A stretch of 5,280 nt of DNA from the NCBI GenBank assembly GCA_038239195.1, contig JBBSEZ010000582.1, positions 1 to 5,280 of the forward strand. The letters are read 5' to 3'. Shown in pieces: positions 1-5,280 of this stretch (positions within the stretch are counted from its first letter, which is position 1; the number at the start of each line of letters is the position of its first letter). Made by a program: the position numbers and the translations under genes. The notes under the pieces are model-generated. The model searched no databases, was not told the origin of the DNA, and saw only the letters and a program-made list of their open reading frames with translations. The DNA is from JBBSEZ01 sp038239195 (lineage in GTDB: Bacteria > Planctomycetota > Planctomycetia > Gemmatales > Gemmataceae).

Positions 1-31
1 CTCGATCCATCTCGCCCTGTCAGCCTATTGC

Positions 32-51
32 GCGGCCGATTCTTCGGCCGC
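32..51 (-). terminator. Perfect 8-bp-stem hairpin after the pseudokinase gene
   Basis: GCGGCCGA and TCGGCCGC are exact inverted copies around a 4-nt loop (AGAA on the minus strand), beginning 12 bp past the stop at 66-64. No T-run follows (the next bases are GCAATAGG), so it is not a classical intrinsic terminator. It may be a U-less terminator, an RNA 3'-end stabiliser, or a leader structure for a following gene: a possible ATG lies at 10-8 on the minus strand with AGGG 4 nt before it, but too little is visible to call a gene. Confidence 0.45.
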
Positions 52-63
52 TTCCCCGATGCC

Positions 64-1587
64 TCAGTCGCGGGCCTTTTGGCCGAGCAACTCCAGCCCT
101 CGCGCGGCAGCGGCGCGCGTCCGCGCGCTCGGATCGTTCTGGCGCTGGCGGAACGCCACGGCGGCCTCGCGCAGAAGCCCTCCCTCGGCAGGACTGTGCG
201 GCCGGCGCAGAAGCCCCAAAGCACCTTCGAGGCCGGCCAGCGCCCCTTCCAGGTTGCCGGCGTGGAAGTCGGCCATCGCCGCGACCATCGCCGCGAGCGC
301 TTCGGTCCGCGGGCTCAGGAAGTAGCGGGGGGGAGTGGCGTTGAAGGCGGCCGCGACCTCGCTGTGCTGGCCGGCCCGATAGCGGGCGATGCCCAGGCCG
401 ATCTGGGCCGATCGGTCGCGCGGGTGCCGGGCGCGGGCGCTTTCGTAGTAGCGCAGCGCCTCGCCGTGGCGCTCCGGCCCGGCGTTAGCGTCGAGCACCG
501 CGGCCCAGGCGCGGCGGCGCTCCACCAGGGCCGCGCCCCGGCGCCAGGCCTCGGGCCCGGCCACGGCGAGCACGACCAGCGCCACCCAGACACCCCGCCG
601 GAACTGGCGCCGGCCCCACAGAAGCGCTTGCCGGGCCCCGCCGGCCTGCTGCGCCTTGATCGGGCGGTTGCCCAGCCAGCAGAGCAGGTCGCCCATCAGG
701 GCGGCCGAGGTCACGTACCGCCGCCGCGGTCGCTTTTCCAGGCACTTCAGGCAGATCGTGTCCAGCTCCGCCGGCACCTTCGGGGCCAACTGCGAGGGCG
801 GGGTCGGCTCGGCATCGCGCACCTGCCCGAGCACGACGCGCGCCGTGGAGGCCCGGAAGGGCGGCCGGCCCGTCAGCAGAACGTAGAGCAGGGCCCCGAG
901 GTGGTAGACGTCGGTGCGCGCGGCCGCCTGCTGGGCCGTCATGCCGACCGCCGACCACGGGCCGGCCTCTTCCGGCGCCAGATAGCCCGCGCGCTCGACG
1001 GGCGGCTCGTGGGTGGACGGCCAGCGCGGCAGGCCCATCCCCGCCAGGCCGAGCCCGATGACCCGGGCGCCGCCGGCCGCATCGACCAGGACGTTGCCCG
1101 GCCGCAAGTCCGGGTGGCCCACCCCCTTGAGGCGGGCGTAATGAATCGCCTCGGCGACCTGGCGCACCACGGCGACCGCCTCCCGCAGGGGCAGTGGGCC
1201 GCGCCTCATGCGCTGCTCCAGGCTTTCGGACTCGACGTGGGCCAGGGCGACGTAGTGCCGGCCCTTGTGCTCGCCGACCTCGAGGAGGCGCACGATCGCG
1301 GGGTGGTCGAGCAGCGCCGCGCTCCCCGCCTGGGTGCGCAGCAGCCGGACCGAGCCGGCGGTCGGCAACGCCTCCGCGTGAAAGACCTTCAGCGCCACCA
1401 CCCGGTCCAGGCTAACCTGGCGCGCCAGGTAGACGATGCCGCTGCGGCCGCGCCCGATCTCGCGCCGCAGTTCGTAGTCGCCAAAGTTGCCCTCCGCCGG
1501 TCCCGCGCCTCGGGCAGGGCCGGGGACGGGCGGCGCGTGCGCCACGGTGGCGGGCAAGGGGGGCCGGTCTTCGGGCGACGGGCTCAC
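64..1587 (-). CDS. Kinase-like membrane protein with TPR-like C-terminus, probable pseudokinase (PknB/Hanks type)
   Basis: This 507-residue protein has the fold signature of a Hanks-type Ser/Thr kinase but probably does not phosphorylate normally. A Pro-rich N-terminus (1-36) leads into the kinase-like domain (about 38-305). The glycine loop (GRGRSGIV, 45-52), the ATP-anchoring Lys67 in VVALK, the catalytic-position Asp160, Asn165, APE (204-206) and Asp226 are kept. The helix-C Glu is Gln86, HRD is HPD (158-160), the catalytic-loop Lys is Arg162, DFG is GLG (178-180), and the GT before the APE motif is missing. A short hydrophobic segment (about 332-345) follows, then TPR-like helical repeats (about 360-462). 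The GTG start is chosen because GGAGGAGG lies 5 nt upstream and because it overlaps the preceding kinase's TGA. The reading frame stays open for 420 codons further upstream, but that part shadows the first kinase. Family and pseudokinase calls are strong; its role as a partner or scaffold is inference. Confidence 0.85.
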   Translation of the reverse strand: MSPSPEDRPPLPATVAHAPPVPGPARGAGPAEGNFGDYELRREIGRGRSGIVYLARQVSLDRVVALKVFHAEALPTAGSVRLLRTQAGSAALLDHPAIVRLLEVGEHKGRHYVALAHVESESLEQRMRRGPLPLREAVAVVRQVAEAIHYARLKGVGHPDLRPGNVLVDAAGGARVIGLGLAGMGLPRWPSTHEPPVERAGYLAPEEAGPWSAVGMTAQQAAARTDVYHLGALLYVLLTGRPPFRASTARVVLGQVRDAEPTPPSQLAPKVPAELDTICLKCLEKRPRRRYVTSAALMGDLLCWLGNRPIKAQQAGGARQALLWGRRQFRRGVWVALVVLAVAGPEAWRRGAALVERRRAWAAVLDANAGPERHGEALRYYESARARHPRDRSAQIGLGIARYRAGQHSEVAAAFNATPPRYFLSPRTEALAAMVAAMADFHAGNLEGALAGLEGALGLLRRPHSPAEGGLLREAAVAFRQRQNDPSARTRAAAARGLELLGQKARD

Positions 1588-3740
1588 GGTTGCCTCCTCC
1601 GCGTCGAGCGCGCCAGCAGAAACGAGCCGAGCTTCCCTCCCAGCAGGAGCGGCGCCGCCAGGAACACGGCCACGAGCGCCACGACGGCCGGCCAGAGCCG
1701 CAGCCAGTCGGCGCCGAGCGTGGCGCCGACGGCGGCGCAGGCCACGCCCGCCACCGGGCTGGGGCCGAAGCGCTCGGGGCAGGCGCCCTCCCCGCCCGGG
1801 ACGAGCAGGGCACCCAGCCACAGGAGCGCCAGGAGGAAGGTGACGGCCCCGGCGGCGCCGTAGACGAACGCGGCCCGGGCGCTGGAGGCGGGCAAGCCAG
1901 GAGGGGGGGCGGCGGGCCCCAGCAGCGCCCCCGTCGCCAGGCCGAGAAGGGCGGCGAGCAACCACGCCAGCAGGGCGCTGCCGGCCTCGTCGGCCAGCTC
2001 GGCCAGGGCGACGGGCGAAACGTCGAGGCCGCTGCGCCACTCGGGGCCCGAGGGCAGTTGGACCGAAAGCAGCACCACGGTGGCGAGGAAGACCGGCACG
2101 CCGAGGAACACTACCACCGGGCCGACGAGCCGGGCCGAGACGTCGCCCCCCAGGCGCTCGCCGAGCCACGCCTGGGCGCGGGCAACCAGGAACAGGACCG
2201 CACCGGCCATCACCAGCCCGCCGAGGACCAGGATCGGCACGCGCGTCGCCGGGTGGCGGAGCACGAAGGCCGGGGCGTCGTAGCGGAGGCGCGGGCCCAC
2301 CCAGCTCAGTTCGGCGAGCCCCGCCAGCAGGGGAACGGCCAGCGCCCCCACGGCAAGGGCGAGCAGGCCGCGCCGGAGGGGCGGCAGCGCCCGCAGCCCC
2401 GGCTCGCCGGCGGCGAGGGCCTGGCGACCGGCTGCCAGCAGAGCGCCCCCCAGCGCGCCGGCGCCGCCGGCCACGGCGAGGGCGAGCGCCGACGGCGCGG
2501 CGCGCTCGAAGAGGGCTGCCAGGTAGCCCGACAGAAGCCCCATCAGGAGCAGCCCGCCGCCGGCGCCGAGCAGGATGGGCGGCAGGGTGAGCCGCGACGG
2601 GCGGCGGAGCTTCATGCCGGCGAGGGCGCACGCGACGAACAGGCCTGCATGCATGCCCGCGAGCTTCTGGGCGATCAGCCCGGCGAGGACGGGCAGCAGC
2701 GCCGGGTGATGTTCCGCCCACGCTCGCAGGCGCTCCAGAGCTCCTCCGCGCAGGCCGCGCAGGGGCCTGCCTTCCCGCCAGCGCTTGAGATCGTCGGCCA
2801 GGGCGCCGGCCGAGGCATAGCGCTCGTCGGGCCCTTTGCGGAGGCACTTCAGGCAGATGGCCTCCAGGTCGCTTTCGACCTGCGGGTTGAGGGCGCGGGG
2901 GGCGCGCGGCTCGTCCTCGCGCACCTGGCGCAGGGTCTCGGCCAGGTCGGGGCCGAGGAAGGGCGGCCGCCCCGTCAGCAGCGCGTACAACACCCCGCCG
3001 AGGGCGAAGACGTCGGCCGGCGGGCCCGCCTCCCGCGCCGACCGCGCCTGCTCGGGGGCCATGTAGCAGGGCGTGCCCATCACCGCCCCGGCCACGGTCA
3101 GGCGCTCGACGTCCTCGCCAGCGCCGCCCGGCGCCGGGCCTTCACCGGCGGCCTCGTCCAAGCCCGTCCACAGCCGCCGGGCCAGCCCGAAATCGGTCAC
3201 CTTGACCGCGCCTTCGCGGTCGATCAGGACGTTGCCGGGCTTGAGGTCGCGGTGGACGACGCCCCGCTCGTGGGCGTACTGGACGGCCTCGGCGACCGCC
3301 CGCACGACCTCCGCCGCCTCGCGGTTGTCCAGCGGGCCCCGCGCCAGCCGCGCGGCCAGGCTCTGCCCTTCGACGAAGGCCATGGCGAAGAAATGTCGGC
3401 CCTGGTGCGCGCCGATCTCGAAGACGGGCACGATGCCGGGGTGATCGAGCTGCGCGGCCGCCTCCGCCTCCTTGTAGAAGCGCTGCACTTCGACGTCGCT
3501 GGCCGTGTCGCCGGACAGGATGGTCTTGAGGGCCACCACCCGGTTCAGCTTGACGTCGCGCGCCTTGTAGACGACGCCCATCCCGCCCCGGGCGATCTCG
3601 GCGAGGAGCTCGTACTTGCCGAACAACGTCGGGCCCGCCCCGCCCGCCTGGCCCTCGGGCGCCGGGCGCCAGGGGCCGGTGAGGAGGACGTCCGGCGCCG
3701 TCGTTTCCGGGCGACGGGATGGGCCCTCGTCGGCGGACAT
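1584..3740 (-). CDS. Ser/Thr protein kinase (Hanks/PknB type) with polytopic membrane C-terminal half
   Basis: This 718-residue protein would transfer phosphate from ATP to Ser/Thr of unknown targets, with its catalytic domain in the cytoplasm. The kinase domain spans about 43-323 and has all key residues: Lys72 (VVALK), helix-C Glu91, HRD (163-165) with Lys167 and Asn170, DFG (183-185), GTPCYMAPE (222-230), Asp243 and Arg307. The first glycine of the loop is Ala50, a common variant in planctomycete-like kinases. Thr215 and Thr223 are candidate activation-loop phosphosites. A Gly/Pro/Glu-rich insert (about 195-213) lengthens the activation segment. From about 347 to 702 come roughly ten hydrophobic segments with no recognised sensor domain, ending in a basic tail (ARSTRRRQP) that suggests a cytoplasmic C-terminus. 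The ATG has GGAGG 8 nt upstream. The gene lies 39 bp after the iron-sulfur gene and overlaps the next kinase-like gene by 4 nt. Kinase identity is secure; stimulus and targets are not visible. Confidence 0.93.
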   Translation of the reverse strand: MSADEGPSRRPETTAPDVLLTGPWRPAPEGQAGGAGPTLFGKYELLAEIARGGMGVVYKARDVKLNRVVALKTILSGDTASDVEVQRFYKEAEAAAQLDHPGIVPVFEIGAHQGRHFFAMAFVEGQSLAARLARGPLDNREAAEVVRAVAEAVQYAHERGVVHRDLKPGNVLIDREGAVKVTDFGLARRLWTGLDEAAGEGPAPGGAGEDVERLTVAGAVMGTPCYMAPEQARSAREAGPPADVFALGGVLYALLTGRPPFLGPDLAETLRQVREDEPRAPRALNPQVESDLEAICLKCLRKGPDERYASAGALADDLKRWREGRPLRGLRGGALERLRAWAEHHPALLPVLAGLIAQKLAGMHAGLFVACALAGMKLRRPSRLTLPPILLGAGGGLLLMGLLSGYLAALFERAAPSALALAVAGGAGALGGALLAAGRQALAAGEPGLRALPPLRRGLLALAVGALAVPLLAGLAELSWVGPRLRYDAPAFVLRHPATRVPILVLGGLVMAGAVLFLVARAQAWLGERLGGDVSARLVGPVVVFLGVPVFLATVVLLSVQLPSGPEWRSGLDVSPVALAELADEAGSALLAWLLAALLGLATGALLGPAAPPPGLPASSARAAFVYGAAGAVTFLLALLWLGALLVPGGEGACPERFGPSPVAGVACAAVGATLGADWLRLWPAVVALVAVFLAAPLLLGGKLGSFLLARSTRRRQP
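1593..1600 (-). promoter_or_regulatory. Strong Shine-Dalgarno deciding the GTG start of the pseudokinase gene
   Basis: GGAGGAGG reads on the minus strand 5 nt before the GTG at 1587-1585. It lies inside the last codons of the upstream kinase, whose TGA (1586-1584) overlaps the GTG. This fixes the start despite a much longer open frame upstream and suggests translational coupling of the two proteins. Confidence 0.8.
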
Positions 3741-3745
3741 GGCAA

Positions 3746-3753
3746 CTTCCTCC
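3746..3753 (-). promoter_or_regulatory. Shine-Dalgarno of the intact kinase gene
   Basis: GGAGGAAG reads on the minus strand, with its GGAGG core 8 nt before the ATG at 3740-3738. It supports this start and independent ribosome loading in the 39-bp gap after the iron-sulfur gene. Confidence 0.75.
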
Positions 3754-3766
3754 GTGGCGCCCGCCT

Positions 3767-3797
3767 CAGCGCGCCTGCGTCAGCGCGCCTGCGTCAG
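3767..3797. repeat. 14-bp tandem repeat (2.2 copies) across the glcF stop
   Basis: The plus-strand word CAGCGCGCCTGCGT occurs at 3767-3780 and again at 3781-3794, followed by a further CAG. On the coding strand it duplicates the last four glcF codons plus stop (ACG CAG GCG CGC TGA). The second stop copy lies in the intergenic gap. Replication slippage is the likely origin. Removing one copy would leave the protein unchanged, so it is probably neutral apart from lengthening the gap to the kinase. Confidence 0.85.
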
Positions 3798-5147
3798 TTC
3801 CGGCGGCAGCTCGCCGCTGTAGCTCGCCCACAGCGCATCGATCGGGTGCGCCACCCACAGGTCGGGCCGCTGGGCGCGCAGGTGCCGGGCGATCTGGAGC
3901 AGACAGCCGACGTTGCCGGCGAAGACCGCCCGCGCTCCGGTGTCGAGGACGTTGCGGGCCTTGCGCGCCCCCAGTTCGTGCGCCATCTCCGGCTGGGTGA
4001 CGTTGTAGCTCCCCGCCGCCCCGCAGCAATGCTCGCTCTCCGCCAGCGGGACGATCTCCAGGCCGGGGATCAGCCCCAGCAACTGGCGCGGGGGCAGGCG
4101 AATCTTCTGCGCATGGCTCAGGCCGCAGGCGTCGTGGTAGGTCGCCTTCATCGGCAGCGGGTGTGTCGGCTTGATCGGCCCCAGTTCCATCAAGAACTCG
4201 CTGACGTCCTTCACCCTGGCGGCAAACTTCGCCCCGATCTCGGCGTGCGGCGTGTTCTCCAGCAGGTGACCATACTCCTTGAGCACGGGCCCGCAGCCGC
4301 CCGCGTTGTTCACGATCGCATCGACCTTTTCGGGGCCTTCCTCCAGCCCCCGGGCCAGCGCCGCGCAGTTGGCGGCGGCGAAGCGCTGCGCCGGCTCGAC
4401 GAGCCCGGCGTGATAGTGCAGCGCCCCGCAGCAGCCCTGGGCGCGCGGCACCCAGACCTCGCAGCCGTTGCGCTGGAGCACGCGCGCCGTCGCGACCGTG
4501 GTCTGCGGGAAGAAGGCGTCGGCGGCGCACCCCGCCAGCAGGGCGACGCGCGCCCGCCGCGGCCCCTCGGCCGGGAGCACCTCGGGCAGCCGGCCATAGT
4601 GCGGCCGCAGCGGCGGGACGATCTCCTGCATGAGCCGCAGCGAGCGCGGCAAGAGCCGGCCCATGCGATCGACCAGTCCTCGCAGCCCGAAGCGCTGCAA
4701 GACGCGCAGGGGCGCCAGCGCCCAGCGCATGCGCCGGGCGTAGGGGGTGAGGTGGAACAGCATCCAGCGCTGCACCCAGTTGAGGTTGGCCGCCGGCCTG
4801 CCGAGGCGGGCCATGTCCTTCTTGTAGGAGCCGATGATCTGCCCGTACTGCACGCCCGACGGGCAGGCGCTTTCGCAGGCCCGGCACTCCAGACAGAGGT
4901 CGAGGTGCTTCTGGACCTCGGGGCCGAGCTCCGCCCGGCCGTCGGTCACGGCGCGCCACAGATAGATCCGCCCGCGCGGGCTGTCGTTCTCGTTGCCCGT
5001 CTCGACGTAGGTTGGGCACGACGACAGGCACAGCCCGCAGTGGACGCAATCCATGAACAGTTCGTAATCGATGTTGCCGCCCAGCTTCGGCGAGGCCGGC
5101 GGAACGATCGGCAGGGAGGTGCGTTGTGGTTCGGTGATGATGGCCAT
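3780..5147 (-). CDS. glcF: Glycolate oxidase iron-sulfur subunit (GlcF-like), (Fe-S)-binding CCG-domain protein
   Basis: GlcF carries electrons from the FAD subunit of glycolate dehydrogenase, which oxidises glycolate to glyoxylate, probably at the inner face of the membrane. The 455-residue protein has two ferredoxin-type 4Fe-4S motifs: Cys34/37/40/44 followed by Pro45, and Cys85/88/91/95 followed by Pro96. Two CCG domains follow, Cys207...CCG(239-241)...GGCG (Cys285) and Cys341...CCG(374-376)...GNVGC (Cys415). This order is the GlcF arrangement; the shorter LutA has only the CCG part. It is longer than E. coli GlcF (407 residues), chiefly in an Arg-rich helical stretch at about 110-198. The ATG is the first possible start after an in-frame TAA at 5171-5169. 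Its Shine-Dalgarno is weak: GAGG lies 15 nt away. No glcD or glcE partner lies in the window, so the exact substrate (glycolate, lactate or another 2-hydroxyacid) is inferred from the family. A 14-bp tandem repeat straddles its stop. Confidence 0.85.
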   Translation of the reverse strand: MAIITEPQRTSLPIVPPASPKLGGNIDYELFMDCVHCGLCLSSCPTYVETGNENDSPRGRIYLWRAVTDGRAELGPEVQKHLDLCLECRACESACPSGVQYGQIIGSYKKDMARLGRPAANLNWVQRWMLFHLTPYARRMRWALAPLRVLQRFGLRGLVDRMGRLLPRSLRLMQEIVPPLRPHYGRLPEVLPAEGPRRARVALLAGCAADAFFPQTTVATARVLQRNGCEVWVPRAQGCCGALHYHAGLVEPAQRFAAANCAALARGLEEGPEKVDAIVNNAGGCGPVLKEYGHLLENTPHAEIGAKFAARVKDVSEFLMELGPIKPTHPLPMKATYHDACGLSHAQKIRLPPRQLLGLIPGLEIVPLAESEHCCGAAGSYNVTQPEMAHELGARKARNVLDTGARAVFAGNVGCLLQIARHLRAQRPDLWVAHPIDALWASYSGELPPELTQAR

Positions 5148-5165
5148 GCCAGTTGGTCCGTACCT

Positions 5166-5183
5166 CGTTTAGCCGCGTTTAGC
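5166..5183 (-). promoter_or_regulatory. Paired direct repeat upstream of glcF, candidate operator
   Basis: The minus-strand word GCTAAACG occurs twice, at 5183-5176 and 5173-5166, separated by CG. The period is 10 bp, so both copies face the same side of the DNA helix. They end 18 bp before the glcF ATG, in a relatively AT-rich patch of an otherwise GC-rich window. The repeat is seen directly; use as a regulator-binding site is inference. No convincing -35/-10 pair could be placed here: a TTGACG at 5228-5223 has only GC-rich sequence at the expected -10 distance. Confidence 0.35.
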
Positions 5184-5185
5184 AC

Positions 5186-5208
5186 AAAAGCGCCCCGCCC
5201 GCGGGGGC
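5186..5208 (-). terminator. Possible weak terminator-like hairpin upstream of glcF
   Basis: On the minus strand GCCCC (5208-5204) can pair with GGGGC (5196-5192) across a 7-nt loop, followed by GCTTTTG. The stem is only five G-C pairs and the T-run only four bases. It could end transcription of a gene beyond the right edge, which would make glcF the first gene of its operon. A chance structure in GC-rich DNA is equally possible. Confidence 0.25.
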
Positions 5209-5280
5209 CAAGCGCGGTTGTGCGTCAAGCCGCGAAACCAAGGGGCAAAAGGCATACAGGGATCGCCCCGGGGTTAACAG

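Larger units (their letters stand above)
5148..5280. other. Non-coding leader region at the right edge
   Basis: No start, ribosome site or protein-like frame could be supported here on either strand. A minus-strand frame is open from the window edge to TAA at 5181-5179, but its residues resemble no family I recognise. The stretch holds the candidate hairpin and the paired GCTAAACG repeats, and is less GC-rich than the genes, as expected of a promoter-bearing leader. Confidence 0.5.

Noticed and set aside
28..1863. A 611-codon open frame on the plus strand, antisense to the pseudokinase and the end of the intact kinase
   Set aside because: Its translation is Arg/Ala/Gly/Pro-rich with no recognisable domain and no clear ribosome site. 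The opposite strand encodes clear kinase motifs. In very GC-rich DNA stop codons are rare, so long shadow frames are expected.
2647..2656. Ten-base palindrome GCATGCATGC
   Set aside because: It lies inside the kinase coding sequence, encodes an ordinary part of a membrane segment, and stands alone with no partner site.
1588..2847. A 420-codon upstream extension of the pseudokinase frame, overlapping the intact kinase
   Set aside because: The extension is Arg/Pro/Gly/Ala-rich low-complexity sequence out of frame with the membrane part of the intact kinase. The GTG at 1587 has a strong ribosome site and a stop-start overlap.
3766..5049. A 427-codon minus-strand frame overlapping glcF
   Set aside because: It is Arg/Ala/Pro-rich with no domain, while the other frame carries all the GlcF cysteine motifs in order.
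5200..5228. Possible sigma-70 promoter from TTGACG at 5228-5223 on the minus strand
   Set aside because: The sequence 17 bp downstream is CCCGC-type and does not resemble a -10 box.
5266..5278. Adjacent palindromes CCCCGGGG and GTTAAC at the right edge
   Set aside because: Both are short and common by chance, and there is no adjoining feature in the window.

Overview
The window is very GC-rich and tightly packed. Its three recognisable genes all lie on the minus strand, so they read from the right edge to the left. Gene style suggests a high-GC bacterium of the Planctomycetota, though this is inferred from the proteins and not proven. The kinases follow a pattern common in that phylum: an EIARGGMGVVYKAR glycine loop, an ICLKCL...RYASA C-lobe and a DDLKRWREGRPL linker leading into the membrane. 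The iron-sulfur protein also carries the family's NIDYELFMDCVHCG start.

Layout in transcription order. Positions 5280-5148 form a non-coding leader with a GC-rich hairpin followed by a short T-run, and two direct copies of an 8-bp word one helical turn apart. Positions 5147-3780 encode a GlcF-type glycolate oxidase iron-sulfur subunit with two 4Cys cluster motifs and two CCG domains. After a 39-bp gap, positions 3740-1584 encode a complete-looking Ser/Thr protein kinase fused to a large polytopic membrane region. Its TGA stop overlaps the GTG start of the next gene (GTGA). That gene, positions 1587-64, is a second kinase-like protein with one short membrane segment and TPR-like repeats. It has lost several catalytic residues and looks like a pseudokinase. 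A perfect 8-bp-stem hairpin lies 12 bp past its stop, and a possible ATG of a further gene sits at the left edge.

The most interesting element is the active kinase/pseudokinase pair. The two proteins are paralogous, probably translationally coupled, and both predicted to sit in the membrane. The simplest model is that the pseudokinase acts as an allosteric partner, scaffold or substrate of the intact kinase, with its TPR region predicted outside the cytoplasm. The link to glcF is positional only: spacing suggests co-transcription, but no functional link can be read from the sequence. The long open frames in other frames and on the plus strand are treated as by-products of the high GC content.
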